A model generated the notes under the pieces. It did not search any database, had not been told where the DNA came from, and saw nothing but the letters and a program-made list of their open reading frames with translations. The translations under genes were made by a program, and so were the position numbers. A DNA stretch of 64,000 bases. It comes from Anas platyrhynchos (lineage: Eukaryota > Chordata > Aves > Anseriformes > Anatidae). The stretch lies in the NCBI RefSeq assembly GCF_047663525.1, contig NC_092613.1, positions 4,985,501-5,049,500 on the forward strand. The letters are read 5' to 3'. Below are positions 14,201 through 25,000 of the stretch, piece after piece (position 1 is the stretch's first letter; every line of letters begins with the position of its first letter).

Positions 14201-14883
14201 CCGTGCCAGCACGAGCACGGCACGCAGCCTGGTGCGCGGCGAGGCCATGGGGGATATTGATTCGTTTTCCACTGTAACCTGACAGAGCCTATTCTGGGGA
14301 TGTAATGAAGACAGATGATCCCATCCCCTCGCCACAGCGCTTTGGGGAAGGGGGAAATTATCCGCCGCATCCTGGAGGGATGCTCCACATTCCTCCGTGC
14401 CTCTCCCCCAGATCTCATCTCATTTCCACCTCTCCCCCTGATTTTTCCTTCCTGCCGTCCTTAGGGCTCCCTGCCTTGCCTGCTCAGCACCCACCACCTC
14501 AGCTGGCACCAGGAGAGGGATGTGGGGCTCGGTGGAGCCGGGTTAAGACCCTTTGGGTGCAGCCCCCTGGGATGGGACGAGCTGGGAGAGGACCCACTGC
14601 AGCTTCTGTTTTCCTGCTCTGGGAAGCACCCCAGCTTCCCCAGCACCCTGCTGCCAGCCCAGCTCGCTGCCAGCTCACATCCCTCCTCTGATACCTCCGA
14701 TACAGGAGGAGACATCCCCAGAGCCACCCTGCTTGGGAGCCCCAGGCATGAGCCCAGCGCCTCCTCCCCGGACCTGTTAGATGTCACCTAAGCGCAGCTC
14801 CGCGAGGCTGACGAGCCCCTTTCTTGGCATTTCAGAACCCACAGGCAGTGCTTTTTCCCTCCGCTGACCAGCGGTTGTGAATC

Positions 14884-14952
14884 CATCTTTATGGTAACAC
14901 CAGGCTCAAGCATTCGCATGCCAGAAGGCAGTTATGTACGGCCATAAAGATG
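14884..14952. promoter_or_regulatory. AT-rich island with 11-bp inverted repeat
   Basis: CATCTTTATGG (14884-14894) and its exact reverse complement CCATAAAGATG (14942-14952) face each other across 47 bp. The CCATAAA core matches the type of site bound by posterior HOX and CDX homeodomain proteins. The surrounding 14.82-15.07 kb is clearly AT-richer than its flanks and contains further homeodomain-like AT motifs. An enhancer role is an inference. The arms are too short and far apart to suggest a stable RNA hairpin. Confidence 0.3.
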
Positions 14953-15928
14953 ATTTAAAATTGGCCAGGGTTTAAAAAAAAAAAAAAAAGAAAGAGGAAA
15001 GGAAGAAAGAAAGCTCATATATTATCAGGTCTTTATTTCTCTTCTAGCTTTTACCCTTTAGAATTCATGTTTTCAGGCTTTTCTCCACAAACAACACAGT
15101 TGGAAATGCTGAAACGCTTTTATATAAGAGCTGAGAAGCCTTCAGAATCACAGGGCTGCGGGGAAAAAAAAAAATACAGCCTGCTGTAACACACGAGATA
15201 TGATCTCCAGAGCTGCCAGCACCCTTTGCAAAGTAACCAGCTCCTTGTAAATCTTCAGAAAGCCGATGAGGCTTGCTGCTATCTGCCATCAGACCCAAAT
15301 CCCGTCGGTGCATGGAGCTGGGGTTAGGCAAGGGTCAGCCCTGACTCGCTCCAAGGCTGTTCCCCAGGGCTGCCACGTGTCCAGCAGCCCCCCGAGGGGC
15401 TGTGCCCGGGGTTGTGGGGTCCCATGGTGAATCGCAGCCTCTCTTGGAGAAGTTTGAGCCTTTCCAGGGGGTTGTGCTCCCCTCGGTTCCCTGCGTGCCA
15501 TCCAGCCAAGTTCCTCAAGGTGAGAAGCTGAATCCTGTAACACTGAGGGGAGCCTGTGCCCGGTGATTTTGAAAGAAAAACCTCTAAAAACAGGGCATCC
15601 CCAGGACCTGCCTGCCTGTTATTGGGTATAAGCATGCCACAACCCCAGCGATGAATTTTTTGATGCCTGCAGCCCCTCCAGCAGCCCTCCACCCGCCTGC
15701 TTTTGGGCTGATTTTGCAGGACCAGCTGTGGAGGGCTGATGTGGGGTGAGGAGAGCATCCTCGCCTTTCGCAGCCATCTTCTCCTCCTGCTCCCGGCTCG
15801 CAGGCTCCAGTCTAACATCTGGCAAAGTTGTGCACCACGGGCAACGCAAGCGTCGCTGCTCATGGCAGGCCAGGCTGACAGATCCTGTGAGATCAGCCCC
15901 ACGAGCATCAGCTCGCTCGCAAAGGGGG

Positions 15929-16083
15929 AAAAAAAAAAAAAAAAAAAAAAAAGGAAGCAAATCTTACATGACACATTTATTTTTGTCATCTATTTATTAG
16001 CTCAGAGCAAAAGTCCTGCTGCGCTGCATTGTGGGGATTATGCAAATGAGGGACATCAAGACAATTAAAAAAAAAAAAAAAAA
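15929..16083. repeat. Two poly(A) tracts flanking an octamer motif
   Basis: A24 at 15929-15952 and A17 at 16067-16083 enclose an AT-rich 110-bp segment. Within it, ATGCAAAT (16040-16047) is a perfect POU-family octamer in the context TATGCAAATGA. The A tracts are simple repeats. The octamer could be functional or chance. Confidence 0.7.
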
Positions 16084-17149
16084 GCCCAAGTGAGCACAAT
16101 GTCAGAGCCGAGCAGATGCTGCGAGAGGCGCAGCCCTCCCTGGCCATTCCCGACCTGCTGCAGCTCGGGTGCTCCTGCTCCTCCTCTGCCTTGTGCACAC
16201 AGCCCAGAGGATCAGCTCGTTAGGCCCCTTGGCTAATGAGCTGCCCGCCACGTCCCTAGCACGCTGGCCTTGGCTGGGCTTCGCCTGCTCCCTGCCCAGG
16301 GGAGGGATGCTCTGGGTGGACCCTGCTGCAGCCACCCCGCATCGCTGCGCTCACCTGCAGCCATGCAGCCAAACCCGGGGGTGAGGTTAATTTGGAGCTG
16401 AATTTGGATTTATGGGGTGTCCGATGGGGCCACCCACAAGGCAGAGAGCAGGGAGGGATCCCTGTCCCCAATGGGTCCCCAGGGGGGAGCAGCCCAGCGC
16501 CCTGCCTGAGGGGACCGGTGGGGTGATGCTGTGCTCACTTTGGGTCGGACGCTGGCTCGGGAGCAGGATCAGCTCGCTCTGCGGGTCTGAAGCCTGCCGA
16601 AATCCCCCCTGAGCCACCCGTTGTTACACTGACAGCTCAGGATTTATGAGCTCGAGTGAATGGATAGCAATGAGCCAGGAGAAAAAAAAAAATCAGGTCC
16701 CAAATCCGACTTCTCCTTGCTGCTGCACACCCCAGAGGACTCGGGCTGTGTGTTCGGGGATTTAATTCGGTCTGAGCCCCTCTGCTTTGAGACGGAGATG
16801 GAGGAAGAGCTTAAGGCAGCTGAAGTGCGTGTCGATAGCTGTGCTCAGGCACAGCTCCTGCCCCGGCAGATCCTGGAAGTGGAAAAAGGCTGCTTCCCTG
16901 AAGCGTGTGGAGGAGATCACGCCGGCTGGCACTCGGAGACACCGGAGGATCCGGGGAGCAGCGGGGGAAACACGCTTCCATCCTCACTCTGCTAATTATA
17001 CTCATTAGGGAAGGAATGCTGCCTCTGATTTCGAGCATTACCAGCTATTTTTAATTTCCCTGCCTGCTGAAAGCACAAATCGGAGAGCTCGGGTGTTTCT
17101 CTCTGGAAGCCGGTATTTCTCCTCCCAGGTCAGAGGCTCTTTGTGTCTG

Positions 17150-17689
17150 CCTGGCTGGGAGACGGGGGCCGGAGACAAAGCAGGAGGGGAGGAAGGGGGA
17201 GAGGGCGCGGGGGGCGAACGGAGCCCCTGCCCGGGTGGGGACACGGGGGGCGCGGGGGCATCCCCATCCCCATCCCTGTCCCCATCCCTGTCCCCATGCC
17301 ACCGTTGGGTCGTGCAGGGTTTGGGGACGCGGATGTGTGCGCGGCTCCGCAGCCCAACGGGGAGAGCGGGGCGCGGGAGCTGGAGGTAATTTATGCTCTG
17401 AGCTCACCCCGGGGTTGCGGGCAGCCGTCCCCAGCCGGCGTGGGAGGGAGGCCTCTGCCCATCGCCCCTCCCGCCCGCGCCACACACAGCCACACGATTC
17501 CCCTACAATTAGGAAGACACCTATTCAGCCCCGCTGCTATTGCCGGGCTTTTGTTCCTTCTCTTCTTCTCCGCTGGCCAAAAGCGCTTCTTCTCCGCTGG
17601 GCGCTGGGCGGTTTGCTAACTCGCTCCTCATGACGCCTCCCAAGAAAGAGCCGGTCCCGCCGAAGTCCTGAAACAGAGAGGAGGAGGGG

Positions 17690-17722
<33 letters not shown>

Positions 17723-18020
17723 GTAAGGCGGCATTTTTCTCTTTCTCTCTCTTTGTTCCGAGCCTCGCGTAGTGGAGTTGTGTGTGTGAGTGGGAGAGAC
17801 GCTGAATCAGAGCGAGCCCACGCTGCGTGCCCGGTGTGCGGCGGGCAGCGAGCACCCGGCCACCTGCAGTCAGCAGCGGGTGTGTGTGCACTGCCTGCAC
17901 AGTGCCCGGGCACGAGCAGCCCAGAGAAATTCCTGGTTACGGTGTATATTGAAAAATGTGTTCCTGGGTGTGCGTGGGGATGTAGCTCCGTGCAGCGATT
18001 CGCGGCGTTTCGGGGCTAAT
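17150..18020. promoter_or_regulatory. CpG-rich block, possible promoter
   Basis: CpG dinucleotides are dense here compared with the adjoining non-coding sequence, especially at 17200-17500 and 17530-17680. The block includes a GC-rich 12-bp repeat (17259), a purine/A tract near 17690-17730 and a CT-rich stretch near 17735-17757. There is no convincing TATA box, and no first exon with both a long frame and a consensus donor. A methionine at 17630 opens a frame that stops after 13 codons. It may be a CpG-island promoter of a non-coding or distant transcript; direction unknown. Confidence 0.3.
17259..17300. repeat. CCCATC / CCCTGT short tandem repeat
   Basis: Hexamer-based repetition of CCCATC and CCCTGT units gives a 12-bp period in the CpG-rich block. 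Confidence 0.85.
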
Positions 18021-18171
18021 CCGTGGCATTTGCTTGCAGCAGTTGTGTTCTTGTGGCTGTAGATGTGATTAGCTGAAAAAAAAAATATATGTGTGTGTAA
18101 ATTCTCTTTGTTTCAGGCAGGAATAATCACCAGTTAGTCATAATTCAGCCGTGTGTGACTGTTTGTGTGGC

Positions 18172-18189
18172 TGTGTGTGTGTGTGTGTG
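18172..18189. repeat. (TG)9 dinucleotide repeat
   Basis: Nine perfect TG units lie inside a TG-rich segment beginning at about 18151. Confidence 0.9.
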
Positions 18190-19028
18190 CTTTCACGTTG
18201 CTGACACCGCCGCGATTGGCATGCGGCACGGCGAGGTGCTCAGCTGGATCGCACAGCAACTCTTCAGCTGGTGCCTGCCAGCCCGAGGTGTGCACTTGTA
18301 GGAGTGTTCCTGCTCACGAACACACGTCGCTGAACATACGTGAGAAGTTTTTTGTCTCTCACTCATGTTTGTGGGGGGGGAGCACTGTGCCTGCGTGCAC
18401 ACAAGGACTTTTGCACTGTTTGCACCGCGTGTAAAAGCCGTGCACCGGCCCCTGCTTGCAGGCAAGGAGAATGATGAAGCGTGCCCGGGGCAGCGGAGTG
18501 TTTTTCTTTCTCCCGAGCGTGAACTGGAGAGCGAGGAGCAGATTTGTCAGAGCTTGTGCCTTGCCGAATAGCATCGAGTCCCGTAAGAAAAAATAAAAAA
18601 AAGAAAAAAAAAAAAAAAGAGCCAGGTGTCAGTGCGCTAGGAAGAGATCAGTGCTCTGAGGAAACGGCACCGGAGAAATCCTGAAATCCTTCCTCCGGCT
18701 GGGAACCCGCAGTTCAAACGGCACTGCTGGCATTCGGCAGGGCGGAGAGCGCTGGGCTCTGCGATGAGGTAATCCCGAGGAAAGATAAGGGAAGCGGTGC
18801 GTGCGGTAACCTGAAGGCAGCAGTGATGTCAGCGAGGGGAAAGGGGATTAATTACAGCGAGATGGGCATCGCCTCGATTTCGGTGCCTTTTGATTCCGGC
18901 TCTGCTCTTTCGTACGTGCCTGGCTGCGGGAAGCAAAGGGACGGCGGCGGGGTCCTGAGGGTGGGCACGGTCTGGAGAAAGCGAGCGGTGCCCCGTGGCT
19001 TGGGCAGAGCCCGGGTGCTGCAGAGGCT

Positions 19029-19079
19029 GTGTGTACGTGTGTGCATGTGTGTGTGTGTTCGTGTGTGTGTTTGTGTGCT
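19029..19079. repeat. TG-rich imperfect microsatellite
   Basis: Interrupted GTGTGT units are separated by ACG, CA and TTC. An open frame through it translates to a Val-Cys ladder, which marks that frame as spurious. Confidence 0.85.
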
Positions 19080-21879
19080 CGCCTGCCTGGGCTGCGATAG
19101 CCCATTACAGAGGATAACAATTTTTCTCTGCTGCAAGCACCAGCACTGGCAAGGATGGGGAGGGGAGGGCGGCAGAGCCCCCGAGCCACCCCGAGCTGAT
19201 GTGCTGGGGTGCCCCAGGGGACCCGGTGATGTCCCCTCCTGGTGTCTGCAGATGGCCAGGGCTCGTGGGAGTGGGGCTGGGATGGCTCTGGAAGGGGATA
19301 ACGGGTTTGGTGTGAGCTCGGGGCACCTTCACGTTGTGCTTGTGGGTCTGCCCCTGTGGTTCATCTCCCCCTGGCTGTGGCTGTTCCTTGTCACCCGGGA
19401 CCCTGGTGCTGTGTCCACGGGGGTGAGCAGGGGAGGAGAGGTTCCCAAGGTGGAGGAGAGGCGCTTTCTCCATCAGGATTTGTCCTCATGCTAATAGGTG
19501 TCACGTTATGTCACGGGTCCCTGGTGGGTTGTCAGCAGAACATGACAAATCGCTGGTAACGGCAAACAACGGCAGACGAAACACAAATATCTCCCGTCTG
19601 CATCACCTTCGATCTGACACTGCTGAATTTTTCACGTGGTGGGAAGGCCGGGAAGGTCACCGCCGAGGAGCGAGGTGCGTGCTGGGGACGTGCCCAAAAC
19701 CTCCATCAAGGGGAACGCCTCTGAGCATCTTCCCCTGGTGCGAGGAGCCCCCGGGGGGGCTCAAAGTGAGCCCAAGCCTCGTGGTGCCTGGCCATGGTCC
19801 TCCAGATCCTGGGAGGGCACAAAGAGCTGAGTGAGGCTCGGCCACCCTTCTGCCTCGCACATGCACCTACATGCGCACGGCGGTGGCTCCCACGTGGGCA
19901 CATCATCGTCCCGTCCCATTTGGGTCCGAATCACCCCAGCTCCTGCCCGTTGCCTCCAGCTGGTGATGGGGAGCAGCACCCCACGGGGATGCTCCAGCTT
20001 CTCTCACTCGTGCCACTGCAAATCCCCCATGGCAGCGAGGAGAAGGGGTCTGGGTGGGAGCAGGCTGTGGGGAGAGGTTTGGCTGGGTGCCGACGGCCGC
20101 ATCCTGCCCAGGGGGCTCGAGCTGGGGCTGAGCTCAGCCTGGCTTCACAGGCTGCAGCCGCCCTCCCGTCCCCTGCCTTAGAAAGAGCATTTCTCATCAG
20201 TCCCGTGTGCTCCTCCTCCAAACCCAGACAAATTCCCCCCCGGCTGCTGCAGCGTCTCCTGCCTCGCAGCCCAGACTTAATTACAGCTGGGGCCGCGGGA
20301 GCTGAGGCAGCCGTGACCAGGAATGTGCTAAAAGGCCGGGAAGGATCTGGGTTACCTGGGTCCCCAAGTCGCGTTTGCCCTCTCTTAATGGGCTGCGTGG
20401 CAAATTGGTGGTTGGTTTGCAGGAGCAGATCCCGGTCATTATCTTGTCCCTTCCCTCCCTGCCTCTCTCGTCCCTTCATTTTGGAAAAGAAGCCAGAGAA
20501 AGCAGCCACGCTGTGTGCGTTGGGCTGAAAAAGGGGGCTCAGGGGTCGGCAGGGCTCATAGGGACCAAGGACACACCAAGCAGTGGCCTCGGGGTCCCAG
20601 GGCTGGATGTGGCCCTCCCAGGGCTGCTTGGCTGCTCTGCTGAGGACCCGTTTGATGGTTTGCAGAGCACAGGAGCACCAAGGAGTCAAGCCAACATGAA
20701 GGTATCCTGAAGCTTTTTTAGCACTCTGGGGAACAAAATCATCTGCAGGTTAGAGGGCGTTTTGTTTCACCTCGAGGAAAAAACTTTCATTATGTTTCCG
20801 ATCACCTGAAATGTGTGGTTTTGGGTCAGAGCACGGGAGAGCTGGAAGCGGCACGCTGTTCCAAACGGAGAGGGGGAAGGTGAGCCTGCGACTTCGCAGA
20901 GCTGGCTTTGTACCTGGGAGCCAATGTGTACAAACTCACTGGATTTGCAAAACGTTCCTCCTGGCTCAGAGCTGCATGTTCCTGCGAGAACATTTCTGCT
21001 CCTCAAAGCCACCTCAGGCACCCCTGGAGCAGCCTATCCAGGAGCCTGGTGCTGTGCTGTGCTGTGCTGGGGCAGCCTCTCCAGAGAGCCTCGCAGCATC
21101 TCTCCAGCCCCATTTTTGCTGCATAATTCCCTGAGGTAGGGAAAAACAGGCCCTGGACCCACTGGAAAAGGAAAACCGATCCCATGGGCTGCCTGGGCAG
21201 CGAGGAGGGGCAGATATTCCTCTCCTTAAAAGAAAGCTGGACAGTTTTGTGTTGCTTTCTGTATTTTGGAAGGAGAGTGCGATTGCACATACACCTGCAA
21301 AATTAGGACTATTTTGGCTTTTTTTGTGTCTGTGTTTGTTGTTTGCTTTATATTTTGTGACCATCCTGAGAAAGGAGCCTGGGCTTTGCTGGGCTCTCGC
21401 TAACGCCACACTGCAGCGCTCGCAGCGCTGCATCAAGCACGGATGCATCGAGCACATCTCGGTACGGGTGCTGCACACAGCGTGGTCTCCTCACCAGCCA
21501 CCTGCTTTGGGGGTGATGGGGAAAAAAAAAAACGTGGCTGCTTGCTGAGCTCACCGCTAAGGGTGCTGTGCGTGACCCGGGGGCGCTCAGCTCACCTGCC
21601 CTTCCTTTCTACTACCTGCAGGAGCCAGGCAGCTGGGGGGTTAAAAGATTTTGCCTCTGTGTGTTTTGTTAAAGCAGCTATCGGTGGGAACTCAGGTGAC
21701 GAGGAAGCTGATTATAACCCATAAATAGCCCCGATATCACCCCATCCGTGGGACATACAGGTGGCAGACAGCGTGCACCTCGGCTGTGCCCAGCACTGAC
21801 ACAACAAGCGCGTTCCAGCCGCCTCTTCCCCAAGCAGATGTGCCCATAAAGCCAAAAAGTCCAACCCGAACGGCTTGGA

Positions 21880-22090
21880 GGACATGGAAATGCACGCTGA
21901 AGGCTTGGAAATGACATTGTTACAATGACAAATATTCTCCGAATGCCCAATTCATGATCCTGGGCGCCTTATAAATATGATTAGCAGATCTAATCTTGCT
22001 GCGCTGGAGCCAGTTGTCAAGACAGCTTGGAAATGGATCGTTGCCCAACGCTGACATCAACTGCTCCCCAAGTTATAAAGTTAATGGTTA
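21880..22090. promoter_or_regulatory. AT-rich island with SOX-type palindrome
   Basis: This 210-bp patch is noticeably AT-richer than its flanks. CATTGT and ACAATG (21915-21927) form an inverted pair separated by one base, the arrangement typical of paired SOX HMG-box sites. A further TGACAAAT follows directly, and TTATAAATATGATTAG lies about 45 bp downstream. No reading frame is supported. A distal enhancer is the most natural reading, but this is inference from motifs and composition alone. Confidence 0.3.
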
Positions 22091-25000
22091 AAAACTACCC
22101 AGGAGCTCGGGCCCGCACACCCTGTCCTGAGGCAGGAGCCAGCGAGGGGCTGGGGGGTGAAGGGCTGAGCAGGGGGCTTCAGGGGATCCCCTAAAGGAAA
22201 GGCTGATGGCACCTCGTAGGGATGCCACCGCTGCGGACCACCGAGGAAAACAAAATCCCCTCGGTGAGCCTGGCGTGGCTGGTCTGTGTTGGATGCCCGT
22301 CCATCCGGCCATCTGTCCGTCCATCCCCTCCTTCCCCGTTTTCAGCAGTGTGGTTTGGTTTTTCTCCCCCTTGCAGTGGGGATGAGGCAGCTCCGGCGAG
22401 ACTCTGCGTGTCTCCGCTCTCCCCGCTCCTGGGACGTGGAGCAGGGAGCTGGGGACGGGGGGATGAGCCCCAGGGGGAGGCGAAGCGGCACTGAAAGCCC
22501 TTGGCTCCTGGGAGGCGTTGCTCTTGTGCTGTAATTCCCACTTTGGGTACTGCTGTGTGGGCACCCCAGGGGCCTGACAGCTCCGGAGGTGCCGCTGACA
22601 CGCGGCTCTCTGCGTGCTGCCGGGAGCTGCCGGGCACCAGGTTTGCTGCAAAGTGGCTGGGAAGGCAGGGAAAAAGGATTTCCAGAAGCATGCCGGTGCC
22701 TCTGGGCTGCCGGGACGATTTCCAGCCAGGTTGTGGCAGCATCCCGGTGCCCCCCAGGACTGGTGGAACCAGGCTAAGCTCAGAGTGCCCCTGGCTCAGC
22801 AGGGAGTGAGGCAGGTAGCTGGCTGAAGGCAGCAAAATGCATTTTAAAGCATCACCCTAAGCACCGTGCGTCCCTGAGGTGTGTTTGGTGCCTTTACCCA
22901 GGATTTTCTGGGGGATCCCAGGAGGGACACGGCTTCAGAGCAATGCAGTAGTGCTCACTCTTTGCAGGTGCCAGCAGCTGGGGCCCGTGTTTTTGAGGCA
23001 GCCTGGCTGGGATGAAGGCTGGGGGGGCCTAGGGAGAGCCCCCGAGCCGCTGCCCCCCTGCCCAGCGCCCAACCTGCCCAAACGGCCCCCACCTCCGGCC
23101 AGCCAGCGCCTGGGACAAACAGCACGGGGGAGGCTTTGAGCGTCTCCAAGATACGGCGGATTTGGGCACCCTGTCAAATGTTCTCATTGTCTGACCCTTG
23201 TCCAGACGCCAGCAAAACCCTTTGGGAAATTCCCCCCTCCACCCAGCACACCGGCTTTAATTACAGGAGAGGAATGCAAGGCGCAGAGCGCTGCTCCTGC
23301 CGCCTCCGTGCGCCCGGCCGGCGCGCTGGGAGAGCGGCGAGTTTTGGGGGGCAAAGGGGGGCAGAAAGAGGGGCCACAGGGAGGTAGAGCCATGGCTGGG
23401 TGCCCCTGGATGCTTCCCAGTGCAGGGCGAGGAGCGGGGGAGGCTCGTCCCCCCCGTCCCGCTCTGGCAGCAGTACCCGAGCAGCAGGACATGAGTAATA
23501 TCCATCCCACTGGGGGAGTTAGATCAAAGGCACTGAAGTAGATACAAGAGGTTTCTGCTTCACAGACCAGAGAGGCTGCAGTTCAATAGCGCCTTTGTTA
23601 CTGGCTCTCCGGAGCCGGGGATGGAGAAATACCTGACCCCCGCCCCCCCGCTCCCGGCCCCTCGGTGCACAACCATTTCAAGTATGCAACCGCGCGGCGA
23701 GGCTCGGCGGGGATGCGGGGACGGGGCGCTGGGGACAGCAGCGGGAGCAAGGGAGGGCTCGGGGCTGCAGGGACGAGCCCCCGGAGCTTGGAGGTGCCAG
23801 GGGTGCTGGGCACCCCCAAGCAGGGAGCATCGCTTTGGCGCCCAGGTCTTGCTGGGGGGGACCAGGGCGATGCAGGAAGGAGAGGACGGAGCGGGCAATG
23901 CCGTGGCGGCTCCATCCCAAAGCCCGTGGTGCTGGCGTGGTGCCCTTCCCGTGGAGAGGATGCCGTGCTGCCAAAGGTGAGGTCAGCCGCGCTCGGCCGG
24001 CGGCTGCGGGGCGTCCTCGGGGAGGTGTGGGCAGGTGCTTGCAGTGCCCAAGGGCTGCCCGGCTCCTCGGGGTCCCTGTGGCACGGTGTGGGGCTGGTGG
24101 ACCTCCAAGGGGAGAGCTGCGTGGTGCTGGAGCTGCCCACAGGTGGGTGCAGCCTCCTCGGGAAGGTCTTGGGTGCCCCAAAGAGGCAGCAAGTGTGGCT
24201 TGACCATTATGCCTCGACCCCGTGGTGCATGAGGCTCTGGGAAATTGAAGACGGAGCTGGGGAACAGAGAAGGGCACAGGGCACCTGGCACCCATGGGTG
24301 CGCACCGGGGTCTTCAGTGCCTGCACCCAGGGCTCGGTGCTGGTGCTGAGCCATGGCTGATCCTGCAGGGCTCAGGGCCACTCTGCCCACGGGTACATCC
24401 AGGGCAAGGGGCTGGGACACAAGGGTGGCTGCGTCACAGAGTGTGGCACACTGTGGCCTTTTCTTCTTGCCACTCACACGCGGGAGTTCAAGGAGAAAAT
24501 GTCTTGGGAAATGGCACTTCAGAGCCACCCTGCGCTTCACAAGTTTGGCTTGCAGGTCAAAGTCCTGGTCGCTGCTCTCCCAAGCTGCAGGGTGCGGAAT
24601 GCTTCCCCCTTCCAAACCTGGTGGCTGCATAGTTTTAGAAACATTCAGTGTCCCCAGGATTCTTGCTAAGGCAACAAGAAAGGGACTTTCCTGGGCTCAG
24701 CAGCAGAGCTGACCTCACCAGCTCCTGGCAATTCACAGCCGCTGTTGCTGAGCAAGCCCAAGGCCGGGCAGGGGAAGAGAACGAAGGCAGGAGCCAGCAT
24801 CTTTCCAGGCACAAGCTGGCAGTTTGGGGGCCACCAGAGGAGCTCCCCCAGGTGCAGGGAGATGCAGAGGCTTTGTGAAAGAATAAGGTCAAGTAGGTGT
24901 GTGTCGGGCTCTTGGCAGAGCTGCCCGGAGCAGCTGCTCGCCGTGAAATGTGGCACCTTGTCCTGAGAAACCTCTCCGGTGGCTGCCTCGGGGTAGGTGG

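Larger units (their letters stand above)
401..17149. other. GC-rich non-coding stretch
   Basis: I found no supportable gene in these 16.7 kb. Open frames are numerous on both strands because stops are rare in GC-rich sequence, but their translations lack recognisable domains and often overlap each other in several frames. The stretch holds a 15-bp minisatellite (3711), a TTTA microsatellite (6804), purine and A tracts (11206, 12757, 15929, 16067) and an AT-richer island with an inverted repeat (14884). An AT-richer patch at about 12540-12760 also stands out from its surroundings. It could be intergenic or intronic; nothing in the sequence decides which. Confidence 0.5.

Noticed and set aside
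16660-16995. 111-codon + strand frame starting MDSNEPGEKKKSG
   Set aside because: Its composition is more protein-like than its neighbours, but there is no recognisable domain, no promoter or splice context, and competing frames overlap. Conservation data would be needed.
17630-17671. Short frame MTPPKKEPVPPKS resembling the Lys/Pro-rich start of essential myosin light chains
   Set aside because: It stops after 13 codons with no splice donor before the stop, so the resemblance is most likely chance.
18823-19494. 223-codon open frame with a Val-Cys ladder
   Set aside because: The ladder is a translated TG microsatellite and no domain or splice signal supports the rest.
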